NCBI GenBank assembly: GCA_009773645.1
Contig: WSYB01000023.1
Span: forward strand, 36,513 to 100,512
Length of the DNA: 64,000 bases
DNA from: Geobacteraceae bacterium
Lineage (GTDB): Bacteria; Desulfobacterota; Desulfuromonadia; Geobacterales; Geobacteraceae
Reading direction: 5' to 3'
Below the pieces are notes generated by a model, which saw only the letters and a list, made by a program, of their open reading frames with translations, had not been told where the DNA came from and did no database searches. Both the position numbers and the translations under genes were made by a program. Shown piece after piece: positions 8,634 through 16,756 of this stretch. The first letter of the stretch is position 1, and each line of letters opens with the position of its first letter.

Positions 8634-9916
8634 CGGAGCCTCCTCGCCCCCATCTCGAATATATCCAGCGCCAGCTCCATTTCCGCGTCGGTGGCTGTAA
8701 GGGGGGGGATAAATCGGATCACGTTTTTTTCCAGGCCGCAGTTGATGAGGACCAGTCCCTTTTGCAGGCAATGGTCGAGCATCTTCTTGCAGGCTTCGCT
8801 ATCCGGCGCCCCCTTGTTGTCGATAAATTCGATCCCGATCATGTGGCCGTATCCCCTTACATCGCCGATGACCGGGCATCTGCCGGCAATTTCCCGTAGC
8901 CTGGCCAAAGCCTTGTCGCCTGACGCGGACGACTTTGCGAGAAGCCCTTCTCCATTGATGACGTCGATGGTGGCTATGGATGCGGCGCAGGATACCGGAT
9001 TGCCGCCGAAAGTAGTGCCGTGGGCGCCCGACGGCCATTTTTCCATCAGCTTTTTGCCGGCGATCACGGCGGAAAGGGGAAAGCCGGAGGCGATTCCTTT
9101 GGCCACCGCAAGAATATCCGGAGTGACAGCGGCGTGGTCGGCGGCAAACCAGCGTCCGGTCCGGCCCATCCCCGACTGCACCTCATCGAAAATCAGGAGG
9201 ATGCCGTGTCTGTCACAGATTTCCCTCAGACCCTGGAGAAACTGAACGGGAGCAGGGTAATACCCACCCTCCCCCAGCACCGGTTCGATGATCATGGCCG
9301 CCACCTCTTCCGGGGAAATCTGCCTGAGGAACGTTTCGTTCAGGTAGTGCAGGCAACAGAGCGAACAGGCGTCACTCTTCTGATGAAAGGGGCAGCGAAA
9401 GCAGCAGGGATAGGGTACCTGGTAAACTGAAGGAAGGAGGGGATGGTAATTTTTCCGGTATCTGGCAGAACTGGTGGTAACGGAGATCGCCCCCAGTGTC
9501 CTGCCGTGGAAACCTCCGGTGAAGGAGATGATTCCCTGGCGGCCGGTGACATAGCGCGCCAGTTTCAGGGCGCCTTCGACCGCTTCGGCGCCGGAGTTGC
9601 TGAAGAAAACCATGTCGAGACCCGACGGCGTTATGGAAACGAGCCGTTCAGCAGCAGCGACCGTGGTCTCATTATAGTAGACACCCCCCGTATGGACGAG
9701 GGAATCCAACTGCTTTCCGGCCGATTCCAGGACCCGCGGGTGGCTGTGCCCGACGTTGAGCACCGCCAGTCCCGAAGAAAAATCCATGTAACGTTTCCCG
9801 TCAACGGATTCGATGTAGATGCCGTTTCCCCTCGCTATGGTTATCGGGTAATAGAGGTGGAGGGCCGGAGTAAAGACGCCGGTGCTTCTTCGCACGGTTG
9901 ATCCGTTTTTCTTCAT
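8630..9916 (-). CDS. Class III aminotransferase, GABA/acetylornithine type
   Basis: A 428-residue PLP-dependent aminotransferase of fold type I. It shows SNSGAEAVEGALKLAR (phosphate cup), FHGRTLGAISVT, the IFDEVQSGMGRTG cofactor aspartate and the lysine of AVAKGIASGFPLSAV that forms the Schiff base. An insert with several cysteines (CCFRCPFHQKSDACSLCC) is seen in 4-aminobutyrate aminotransferases of this type. The ATG at 9916 is preferred because GGAG lies 5 bases upstream. It sits 21 bases after an aldehyde dehydrogenase gene, a pairing like gabT-gabD that would convert an omega-amino acid to a semialdehyde and then to the acid. The substrate is inferred from context only. Confidence 0.88.
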   Translation of the reverse strand: MKKNGSTVRRSTGVFTPALHLYYPITIARGNGIYIESVDGKRYMDFSSGLAVLNVGHSHPRVLESAGKQLDSLVHTGGVYYNETTVAAAERLVSITPSGLDMVFFSNSGAEAVEGALKLARYVTGRQGIISFTGGFHGRTLGAISVTTSSARYRKNYHPLLPSVYQVPYPCCFRCPFHQKSDACSLCCLHYLNETFLRQISPEEVAAMIIEPVLGEGGYYPAPVQFLQGLREICDRHGILLIFDEVQSGMGRTGRWFAADHAAVTPDILAVAKGIASGFPLSAVIAGKKLMEKWPSGAHGTTFGGNPVSCAASIATIDVINGEGLLAKSSASGDKALARLREIAGRCPVIGDVRGYGHMIGIEFIDNKGAPDSEACKKMLDHCLQKGLVLINCGLEKNVIRFIPPLTATDAEMELALDIFEMGARRLR

Positions 9917-9937
9917 GTTTCTCCTCAGCATCGCTGG

Positions 9938-11428
9938 TTATTTGTCGATCTGCGCCCTCTGCAGCCGGCCGCTGAAATCGCGGTAGATTACCTTTACCCG
10001 GCTGTAAAAATCGAGCGCCCCGCCCCGCCCGCCCGCCTCCGGGTGACCGGAGCCGGAATGCTTCCAGCCGCCGAAGGGGAGATGAACCTCCGCTCCGATG
10101 GTGGAAGCGTTTATGTAGACTATGCCGGTCTGCAAATCCCGCTCTGCCCTGGCGGTTAAGTTGACATTGCGGCTGTAGATGGAAGAAACCAAACCGAAGG
10201 GTACGCCGTTGACGATCTCCAGGGCCTCATCGAGACTAGAACATTTGATGACGCTCACCACCGGTCCGAATATCTCCTCCCGTGCGATGCGCATGGAGGA
10301 GGTTACATCAACAAACACCGTCGGAGCAATGAAGTATCCCCGGGCGCACTCCCCCGCTGTAACCTGCTGCCCGCCGGTCACCAGTTCAGCCCCTTCATCC
10401 CGGCCGGTCCTGATGTAACCGAGCACTTTGTTGAGTTGCTGCTCATTGACGACCGGACCCACATCCGTTTCCCTTTTCAGGCCGTCTCCCAGCCTGAGTC
10501 TTTTGGCCGCCTCAACCAGCATGACCACAAAACGGTCATGGACCTTTTCATGAACAACCACCCGGCTGGCGGCGGTGCACCGCTGGCCGCTGGTCCCAAA
10601 CCCGCCCCAGAGAACCCCTTCCAGGGCGAGCTGCAGATCGGCGTCATCCATGATGATAATGGCGTTTTTCCCGCCCATCTCCGTGGCGAGCGGGCGATGC
10701 ATTTTCCCTAAAAGGCCTTCCAGTCGTTCCCCAGCAGCAACTGAGCCGGTAAATGAGACGGCGTTGATATCGGGGTGGGTGGCAAGGTATTCGCCCGCTT
10801 CTTCTCCAGCGCCGTGCACGAGGTTCACGACCCCGGCAGGAATCCCCGCCTGTCCCAGCACTTCCACCAGAACGGTTGCACACGCCGGAGTAGAGGAGGA
10901 CGGCTTCAGGACCACCGTATTGCCGCAGATGAGGGAGGCAAATATCTTCCAAGCCGGAATAGCGATGGGGAAGTTCCAGGGAGTGATGAGGGCGACGGCG
11001 CCGAGCGGTTCCCTCACGCTCTTGCAGTCCTTATCGGGGAGTTCGGAAGGAACCGTCTCTCCTTGCAGTCTTCTCCCTTCACCGGCCATGTAATAGGCTA
11101 TGTCGATAGCCTCCTGGACGTCTCCCAGCCCCTCGGGCAAGACCTTTCCCATCTCCCTGGTTACCAGTTCGCCCAGACCTTCCTTTTGCCTGAGGAGCAG
11201 CTCAGCGGCCCGGTAAAGGATCTCTCCGCGTCGGGGGGCCGGCATACGGCGCCATAAGAGAAAAGACTCCCTGGCAGCCGCAACGGCGAGGTCCACGTCT
11301 TCCCGTCCGGAACGGGGAACTGTCGCCAGCAGTTCGTTGACATTGGCCGGGTTGAAGCTGTCAAAATGACCGCCACCCTTGGCGCTCTTCCACTCTCCAC
11401 CGATAAAATTCCTTATTGTCATGGACAT
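9938..11428 (-). CDS. NAD(P)-dependent aldehyde dehydrogenase
   Basis: A 496-residue member of the aldehyde dehydrogenase superfamily. All catalytic elements are visible: ITPWNFPIAIPAWK (cofactor site), the base glutamate in EMGGKN, the nucleophile in GQRCTAAS and the EEIFGPVV motif. The ATG at 11428 lies 6 bases after GGGAGG; the longer reading from 11470 has no ribosome site. It is the first gene of the operon with the aminotransferase and the CpgS-like gene. Semialdehydes (succinic, 2-oxoglutaric or aminoadipic) are the likely substrates given the neighbour, but the sequence alone does not tell which. Confidence 0.9.
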   Translation of the reverse strand: MSMTIRNFIGGEWKSAKGGGHFDSFNPANVNELLATVPRSGREDVDLAVAAARESFLLWRRMPAPRRGEILYRAAELLLRQKEGLGELVTREMGKVLPEGLGDVQEAIDIAYYMAGEGRRLQGETVPSELPDKDCKSVREPLGAVALITPWNFPIAIPAWKIFASLICGNTVVLKPSSSTPACATVLVEVLGQAGIPAGVVNLVHGAGEEAGEYLATHPDINAVSFTGSVAAGERLEGLLGKMHRPLATEMGGKNAIIIMDDADLQLALEGVLWGGFGTSGQRCTAASRVVVHEKVHDRFVVMLVEAAKRLRLGDGLKRETDVGPVVNEQQLNKVLGYIRTGRDEGAELVTGGQQVTAGECARGYFIAPTVFVDVTSSMRIAREEIFGPVVSVIKCSSLDEALEIVNGVPFGLVSSIYSRNVNLTARAERDLQTGIVYINASTIGAEVHLPFGGWKHSGSGHPEAGGRGGALDFYSRVKVIYRDFSGRLQRAQIDK

Positions 11429-11617
11429 GGTCGCCTCCCTGCAAAAAGCTTTTTCCTTGCTGCAAAGCATACCAAAAACCTCAGTTTGTGCAACGATATG
11501 GCGTAGGGGAACCCTTCAAGCCAAATCTCTCTTGCTTTTTTGAATGAATATCGGTAAAGTTGCTTAGTTAAAGAGAACTTTTCAAAACAGAAATAATAAT
11601 TATCAATAGGAGTAATT

Positions 11618-11836
11618 ATGAGTAAAGAAGAGGCAATTGAAGTCGAAGGGACGGTCGTAGAGCCGCTTCCCAACGCCATGTTCAGGGTCAAGCTGGACAA
11701 CGACCATATGGTATTGGCCCACATTTCGGGCAAGATGCGGAAATATTTTATTAAAATACTCCCCGGTGACAAGGTGACCGTGGAGCTTTCCCCCTATGAC
11801 CTGACCAGGGGACGTATTACCTACCGCGTAAAATAA
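11618..11836 (+). CDS. infA: Translation initiation factor IF-1
   Basis: A 72-residue single S1/OB-fold protein that binds the ribosomal A site during initiation. It has the family signature across its length: [38 protein letters not shown], then [11 protein letters not shown]. The length is exactly typical. AGGAG lies about 6 bases before the ATG. It stands alone here, away from the ribosomal protein operon. The upstream 150 bases are shared with the divergent aldehyde dehydrogenase operon and are AT-rich, which would suit promoters in both directions. Confidence 0.97.
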   Translation: MSKEEAIEVEGTVVEPLPNAMFRVKLDNDHMVLAHISGKMRKYFIKILPGDKVTVELSPYDLTRGRITYRVK

Positions 11837-12038
11837 TCCCGCCTGAGAAAATCATAAAGGCATCAACTTTCCCCGCAGTTTTCAAAGGAAAACATTTTAT
11901 CTGCCGTGGCATCCCGGCCGGCTCAAGTTCATAACCCCTCCCTTGCTCCGATCCGTTTACGGCAGGGTTCTTCCTTGCCCACTGCATGCCTCTCAACCTG
12001 TGCTGAACGGAACAGCGAAAAGGAAAGCCGGTTCCTCC

Positions 12039-12371
12039 TCACTGATTCACCCGCTTCTGAATCTCCCGCACCTTGGGGTTGTTGAGCAGTTCCATGAAGC
12101 GGGGATTGCCGGTGAGGGCGTTGATGTCACCGGCGCTTACCGCATTCAGCACGGCCGGGTCGTTGAGGAGCGCCTGCATGTCCGGATCGTTCTGCAGGGA
12201 GAGGATCAGGGCCATGATCTCGTTATCGCCCATGAGCTTCTCCTGCACCCCTTGCACCTGGGCTTTGACGCTACCCTGCCCCGTCGTTTCACCGGCGGCG
12301 GGTGTTCCGGCGTGGGCGGTGCCGCAGAGGGATAACGCCAGCAGGAGCGGGACAAATCGCGTGCATCTCAT
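12039..12371 (-). CDS. Small periplasmic protein with STI1-like repeats
   Basis: A 110-residue exported protein. The ATG at 12371 is chosen because GGAGG lies 8 bases upstream and gives a good signal peptide (MRCTRFVPLLLALSLCGTAHA). The mature protein has a helical stretch with repeated NDPDMQALLNDP, TGNPRFMELLNNP and NPKVREIQKRV units, which look like the Asn-Pro-containing helices of STI1/DP2 domains that hold hydrophobic peptides. The start overlaps the stop of the thioesterase gene (ATGA), so the two are coupled, an odd pairing of a cytoplasmic and an exported protein. The chaperone-like role is only a suggestion. Confidence 0.75.
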   Translation of the reverse strand: MRCTRFVPLLLALSLCGTAHAGTPAAGETTGQGSVKAQVQGVQEKLMGDNEIMALILSLQNDPDMQALLNDPAVLNAVSAGDINALTGNPRFMELLNNPKVREIQKRVNQ

Positions 12372-13174
12372 GATTTTTTCCTCCTTTTGCCCGTTGTGAG
12401 TATGTTTCCGGTTCTTTCGTCCTGTTTCGTGTACTCCCGCCAGCGGGTGACCAGACGGGTAAGCTCGGCGCCGTCCTCCCTCCGCACGAGCTGGTGGAGG
12501 AAGACCGGTTCTTTCCCGCCGGCCAGCTCTTGAGAACGGGCAAGCACAGTTTCGCCGTAAAACACCTCGGCCCGGTAGGCGATCTCCAGATCGGCGAGGA
12601 GGCATCCCTCCGCCACCGCCGCCGGCACCGTTTCGAGGGCCCAGTCAACGTAGACCACGTTATTCGCGTGGCGGTTGATGTCGAGATCTCCCCTCCCCAC
12701 CCGGAAGGTGAGCTCCATTTCAGGCACGGAGAGGCGCGGCAGCGTTGCGAAATCATCGGCAAGCGCCCGGCTGGGCAGCAGCGGATAGGCCGGCAGGTGT
12801 TCGTCGATCGCCACCGGCCGTCGGATGGCGAGGTCGAGCACCGCAAACGAACTGGTGGCGAAGGCAATGGGCCGTCCGTCCGTGGCGGTCACCTCGAATT
12901 CCCGGCAGGAGAAGCGCCCCTCCCGGGTCGAGGGCCAGGTGCGCACCCGCATCTCCTCGCGGGAGTGGGCGGTGCCGAGGAGCTTGAGGTGCGTGCGGGA
13001 GAGGACCCAGGTGAGCCCCTGCGCCATCAGGTCGCGGACTGATATCCCGAGAAGCTTGGCGTGGTCGCCGGCCGCTTCCTGCAGGTAGTTGAGAACGGCC
13101 GTCGGCCGCACCAGCCCATGGGCGTCCACCTCGTACGACCGGATCGGGAAAATTTTCTCGTAGATCGGTTCCAT
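12368..13174 (-). CDS. Acyl-ACP thioesterase
   Basis: A 268-residue protein of the acyl-ACP thioesterase family (PF01643), which releases fatty acids from acyl carrier protein. It consists of two hot-dog folds. The first begins with YEVDAHGLVRPTAVLNYLQEAAGDHA. The second carries the DINRHANNVVYVDWALE motif, which holds the catalytic Asn/His residues of this family. The ATG at 13174 has AGGAG 5 bases upstream and removes an unlikely 61-residue extension. Coding GC is visibly higher than in the flanks. It is coupled to the small periplasmic gene downstream. Confidence 0.9.
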   Translation of the reverse strand: MEPIYEKIFPIRSYEVDAHGLVRPTAVLNYLQEAAGDHAKLLGISVRDLMAQGLTWVLSRTHLKLLGTAHSREEMRVRTWPSTREGRFSCREFEVTATDGRPIAFATSSFAVLDLAIRRPVAIDEHLPAYPLLPSRALADDFATLPRLSVPEMELTFRVGRGDLDINRHANNVVYVDWALETVPAAVAEGCLLADLEIAYRAEVFYGETVLARSQELAGGKEPVFLHQLVRREDGAELTRLVTRWREYTKQDERTGNILTTGKRRKKS

Positions 13175-13287
13175 CGGTCTCCTGTTACGGTCCTGTTCCT
13201 CCCCTTCCCCCAGGGCTTGGACGTAAGCGTTTGCCGTGGCTTTCCTACTGTACTTGAAACCGGAGCGTGGGTCAATTTTTCTAATTT

Positions 13288-13315
13288 TTCGTGAATAGTG
13301 AATGGTGAAACGTTC
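13288..13315. repeat. Short GTGAA-type degenerate repeat
   Basis: Three imperfect tandem units (GTGAATA, GTGAATG, GTGAAAC) lie between the thioesterase and the next gene. The same unit recurs in several other intergenic regions of this window, where it often forms inverted pairs. No gene covers it. Confidence 0.6.
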
Positions 13316-13426
13316 ATTCGGCAACCAGCAGGTCCTGTAGTTCTTCAACTCCCTCAACCATCTCTGGTGATATTGATTTTCAATTACCGATGCGCTATAA
13401 TAATATTGAGGAAAGAGGTGAGATAT

Positions 13427-13645
13427 ATGAGATGCGAATACGGCGATGGGTTCAAGGTTGATTATTCAGGTTCACTGCGTATCACGAAAGGTGACGATGT
13501 TGACCTTTATGTGAAAGAAAGCTTCATACCTGCTAATGTTAAGAGTGGGTTGGAAGCAGCAGCCCTTCATAACAGCTGCGGTGAACTGAGACAGGCGGCC
13601 CAGGAAGCAACTGACACCATACAAGGTGCATGGAAGCATGAATAG
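13427..13645 (+). CDS. Small hypothetical protein
   Basis: A 72-residue soluble protein, MRCEYGDGFKVDYSGSLRI..., with no signal peptide or membrane segment. The ATG at 13427 follows a good AGAGGTGA ribosome site at 7-8 bases and removes an implausible 43-residue leader. The next element downstream is a strong hairpin, so it may be a single-gene unit. I recognise no family. The start context and the terminator make it more likely real than not. Confidence 0.55.
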   Translation: MRCEYGDGFKVDYSGSLRITKGDDVDLYVKESFIPANVKSGLEAAALHNSCGELRQAAQEATDTIQGAWKHE

Positions 13646-13692
13646 CAAAACTGCATGTTTCCGAGACGCATCTATTAATCATGTTACAAAAG

Positions 13693-13721
13693 AAGCCGTT
13701 TCTCATCATTGAGAGCGGCTT
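13693..13721 (+). terminator. Probable terminator hairpin after the small gene
   Basis: AAGCCGTTTCTCA and TGAGAGCGGCTT pair around a TCAT loop, about 50 bases after the stop at 13645. The T-tract after it is short (TTTAT), so it may terminate weakly. Confidence 0.55.
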
Positions 13722-14080
13722 TATGCGATAAGTGTGAGCTTGAGGTGGCGGCCCTTGACCCGGCGAGCATTTTATCAATTAACATTTTACTATAGTTTCA
13801 TTGACATTTATGGTAACTTGATGACACCTGAAGATCGAAATCCGCTGCCCTCTGGAGGTCAATAGATGCTGGGAAAATTCAGCTTTCCCCAGAAAGTTGA
13901 AGAGACGGACAATTGATCACCCCCCCTTCCGGATTTCCCGCATTTCGCCTCCTCTTTGTCTTTTACCAGCCTCAGGAAAGATACTCACATCACCATTCAG
14001 ATCGGAAAATTCAGACGTTTTCCCAGCACTCCGGCTATACAGGACAACTTAGTGAGTTGTCACGTGAAAAGGAATTTATC
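13722..14080. other. Intergenic region upstream of lpxD, no gene seen
   Basis: No convincing ORF. It contains an AT-rich stretch near 13770-13825 with promoter-like hexamers (TATAGT at 13791, TTGACA at 13801) and an imperfect hairpin at 13869-13892 (CTGGG...CCCAG). I cannot fix one promoter with confidence. Confidence 0.5.
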
Positions 14081-15163
14081 ATGATTAAAACATTGCAGGA
14101 GTTGGCTGATCATCTTGGCGGTCACATTATAGGCGATCCTTCTGTCAGTATTGGAGGGCTTGGAACGTTAGATACCGCTCAAGAGGGGCAGATTACATTT
14201 CTCGCCAATCCCAAATACGCATACAAGGTAAAGACAACCCGTGCAACGGCGGTTATCCTCCCACCTGAAGCCGATCCTTGTGGTCACAATGCCATTGTAG
14301 TAGCAAGCCCTTCCCTTGCGTTCGCTAAGCTGCTTACACTGTTCTCGGCAAAGCCAAGAATTGCCAAGGGGATCATGGATGGGGCCTTTGTCGACAAAGG
14401 GGCTGTTATCGGGGAGGAGGCGACTGTCTACCCCGGCACCTTTGTTGCCGACGGGGTTCGGATTGGCAATCGGGTTACGCTGTACCCGAATGTCACCCTT
14501 TACGAGGGGGTCGTGTTGGGAGACGATGTGACTCTTCATGCCGGAGTATGTGTGCGGGAAGGGTGCCGGCTCGGGAACCGCGTCACCGTCCACAACGGCA
14601 CAGTCATCGGCAGCGACGGTTTCGGTTACGCCCCTGATGGCCAGGCCTGGTTCAAGATTCCGCAGATCGGCATTGTTATCATTGATGACGATGTGGAGAT
14701 CGGAGCCAACACCACCGTCGACCGGGCTGCCATCGAGGCGACCCGCATCGGACGTGGCACCAAGATAGATAACCTGGTGCAGGTGGCTCATAATTGCGTG
14801 ATCGGAGAGGATTGTATTATCGTGGCGCAAGCCGGTATTGCCGGAAGTGCCAGACTTGGAAATCATGTAACCCTTGGGGGGCAGGTTGCCATTGTCGACC
14901 ACATCGTCATCGGTGACAACGCGATGATTTCCGGCCAATCCGGTGTTTTCGGCAGCGTGGCGCCAGGTGAGGTGTTAAGCGGCACTCCGGCCATTCCGCA
15001 TCATGCGCGGCTCAAGTCCGCAGCGGTATTCCCCCATCTGCCGGAAATGCGCAGATCGATTGCCAGAATGGGAAATCGGCTGACAAAAATAGAGGAAAAG
15101 CTGGAAACACCCATGGGAACTCCGTCACCAAACGCGGCCGCGCCGCATTACGTATCGGATTAA
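14081..15163 (+). CDS. lpxD: UDP-3-O-acylglucosamine N-acyltransferase (LpxD)
   Basis: A 360-residue enzyme of lipid A synthesis that adds the second 3-hydroxyacyl chain to UDP-glucosamine. Residues 1-100 form the uridine-binding domain ([35 protein letters not shown]). Residues 105-320 form a left-handed beta-helix of hexapeptide repeats, including [11 protein letters not shown] and the catalytic histidine in [10 protein letters not shown]. The C-terminus is a helix ([18 protein letters not shown]). The ATG at 14081 has AAGGA 8 bases before it, which excludes the longer reading from 13913. It stands alone, away from the usual bamA-fabZ-lpxA cluster, so it may be a second copy. Confidence 0.93.
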   Translation: MIKTLQELADHLGGHIIGDPSVSIGGLGTLDTAQEGQITFLANPKYAYKVKTTRATAVILPPEADPCGHNAIVVASPSLAFAKLLTLFSAKPRIAKGIMDGAFVDKGAVIGEEATVYPGTFVADGVRIGNRVTLYPNVTLYEGVVLGDDVTLHAGVCVREGCRLGNRVTVHNGTVIGSDGFGYAPDGQAWFKIPQIGIVIIDDDVEIGANTTVDRAAIEATRIGRGTKIDNLVQVAHNCVIGEDCIIVAQAGIAGSARLGNHVTLGGQVAIVDHIVIGDNAMISGQSGVFGSVAPGEVLSGTPAIPHHARLKSAAVFPHLPEMRRSIARMGNRLTKIEEKLETPMGTPSPNAAAPHYVSD

Positions 15164-15228
15164 CCGGGATTTTCCGTTTGGGGTTTGGCGATGGAGCATC
15201 GGGAAACAGTCGTCCGGTTCAAATAAAA

Positions 15229-15256
15229 AAGGCTACATCTTTTGCAGATGCGGCCT
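15229..15256 (-). terminator. Terminator, mainly for the leftward zinc-ribbon gene
   Basis: AAGGC-CATCT pairs with AGATG-GCCTT around TTTG with a two-base internal mismatch. Read leftward, the hairpin is followed by TTTTTTATTT, a proper T-tract, and it lies about 55 bases past the stop at 15312. It may also stop lpxD transcripts from the other side. Confidence 0.7.
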
Positions 15257-15311
15257 TATCTGTGCCGATTCTTCTCAGTCTGAAGGACTGAACAAAACAA
15301 AAGCTGCGAAA

Positions 15312-15527
15312 CTATGCAGCTAAACTATAATCATCACCTTCAACACATTCATATTGTGCTCCCAGGAACGATTTTTCCTGGGGATCTTTGACGATTACCG
15401 TTAAACCGTGATTAACCGACCAAACAGCCCCACAGACGCTGCATGTCATAATGTCTTCAGCGAATCCACCTGAATGTAAATCAATTGCATAATGTTTTTT
15501 GAGGGTTTTGCATACGAGACACTTCAT
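15312..15527 (-). CDS. Small zinc-ribbon-like protein
   Basis: A 71-residue protein with two CxxC pairs (CLVC near residue 3 and CSVC near residue 28), spaced as in a zinc ribbon. The rest is hydrophilic, ending ECVEGDDYSLAA. The ATG at 15527 has AAGGAG 7 bases upstream, which rules out the longer reading. It has its own terminator. I recognise no family and assign no function beyond probable metal binding. Confidence 0.65.
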   Translation of the reverse strand: MKCLVCKTLKKHYAIDLHSGGFAEDIMTCSVCGAVWSVNHGLTVIVKDPQEKSFLGAQYECVEGDDYSLAA

Positions 15528-15828
15528 TAATCTTCTCCTTTTTCTATCTTTCCAGAAATTTAGTAAAACTATAAAGATGTTTTTCAAAGAACACAAGCTA
15601 AAAATTCAATAACTCAAAATAAAACAATATGTTACGCTTTGCGTGTATCACTGGATAGACCACTTGTTTGTATACGCCAAAGTACAATATTTATTATTAC
15701 TTTAACATACTGAATTTTTTATAGAATTTTAAAACAAACAGCATTATGTTTTATGGCCCGACATGACTAAAGCCATTCCTACAAATGCGCACGATTACCT
15801 TTTGCTGAAGATCAACGCTATTTGGAGC
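15528..15828. other. AT-rich intergenic region, no gene seen
   Basis: About 300 bases of visibly AT-rich DNA between two divergent genes. No ORF has a ribosome site. It probably holds the promoter of the zinc-ribbon gene. Confidence 0.5.
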
Positions 15829-15858
15829 TTTACATGGGCACCGAATAAATACTATGAT
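15829..15858 (+). promoter_or_regulatory. Predicted sigma-70 promoter of the PAS-LytTR regulator
   Basis: TTTACA (15829-15834) and TATGAT (15853-15858) are 18 bases apart and lie about 45 bases before the regulator start. This is a reading of consensus elements only. Confidence 0.5.
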
Positions 15859-15904
15859 GCATGAACTGTGCTGGTTGTGACAATTCGCCCTGTGGAAAGA
15901 ACCG

Positions 15905-16609
15905 ATGGTCAGCCGTACCCTCCTTACTATTATCGAGAGTATCGAACCGGGAGTCATTATTCTCAATAACGACCTCTCCGTTTCCCACTTCAACAGGATG
16001 TTCCTGCTCCTCTTCAAAAACTTCCCGAAGGCGCGCCTCTTTCAGGGGAATGTCCTCGACTTTCACCGTGAGGAACACCACCGGAAAGTTACGGATATGC
16101 TCCAGTTGACCTCCGAGGCAAAGCGACAGATACCGCTCTCCTTGAAGATCATCAGAAGCGACGGCCAGGAGCACTACCTGCTCATCAAGCTCGTCCCCCT
16201 GGAGGACCGGGAGATGGGGGATGAAAAGATCTGCGTGCTCTTTTACGACATCACCCCCTTCATCTCCACGGAACGGAAGCTGACCAGGGTGCCGGTCACT
16301 GCCAAGGGTGAAATCCACCTGCTCAAGCCGGAAGAGATCGTCTACCTGAAGGCGGACAACATCTATTGCCGCATCAGTACCGAAGCCCATGAGTATCACT
16401 GCGACCTGTCTCTGGGGGCTATCGGGAAGCTCCTTTCCAGTGAGATGTTTTACCGTATTCACCGCAGCTATCTCGTCAATATCACCAAAGTCCGCAAGGT
16501 CCTGCGGGACTCCGCCGAATGCTCCGTCGATGTGGGAGGGACCGAGACCCGCCTTCCCATAAGCCGCGACAAGATGCAAAAGTTTCTGGTTGAACTCGGC
16601 CTGAAATAG
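15905..16609 (+). CDS. PAS-LytTR regulator, RcoM-like (putative CO sensor)
   Basis: A 234-residue one-component regulator. Residues 1-120 form a PAS domain (SIEPGVIILNNDLSVSHFN ... ICVLFYDITPF). Residues 135-234 form a LytTR DNA-binding domain (EIHLLKPEEIVYLKADNIYCRIST ... FYRIHRSYLVNI). This is the architecture of RcoM, the haem-based CO sensor that controls CO oxidation genes, and the gene sits directly upstream of cooS. His54, in the context LDFHREEHH, falls where RcoM has its axial haem histidine by my memory of that protein; the matching methionine is not obvious, so the second ligand may differ. The ATG at 15905 has only a weak ribosome site. LytTR is firm; CO sensing is inferred. Confidence 0.8.
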   Translation: MVSRTLLTIIESIEPGVIILNNDLSVSHFNRMFLLLFKNFPKARLFQGNVLDFHREEHHRKVTDMLQLTSEAKRQIPLSLKIIRSDGQEHYLLIKLVPLEDREMGDEKICVLFYDITPFISTERKLTRVPVTAKGEIHLLKPEEIVYLKADNIYCRISTEAHEYHCDLSLGAIGKLLSSEMFYRIHRSYLVNITKVRKVLRDSAECSVDVGGTETRLPISRDKMQKFLVELGLK

Positions 16610-16627
16610 TTCCTCACTCCCTCACCC

Positions 16628-16713
16628 TTCACTCGGTTTTTCCCGCAGTTCACAAGTCCACTCTGCCGCCAGCAAGGTACTTCTACATTTCATGCTCCAC
16701 TCATGTGTATAGT
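16628..16713 (+). promoter_or_regulatory. Candidate activator-dependent promoter region of the coo operon
   Basis: TATAGT at 16708-16713 is a fair -10 with no good -35, as expected for an activated promoter. Two TTCAC half-sites at 16628 and 16649 are 21 bases apart, the usual spacing of LytTR direct repeats. The same short word also occurs in the intergenic repeat family of this genome, so the match may be accidental. Confidence 0.3.
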
Positions 16714-16756
16714 CGATTCAAAACAGTACTCAAAACCCTTTTGGGGAGGAACGCGT

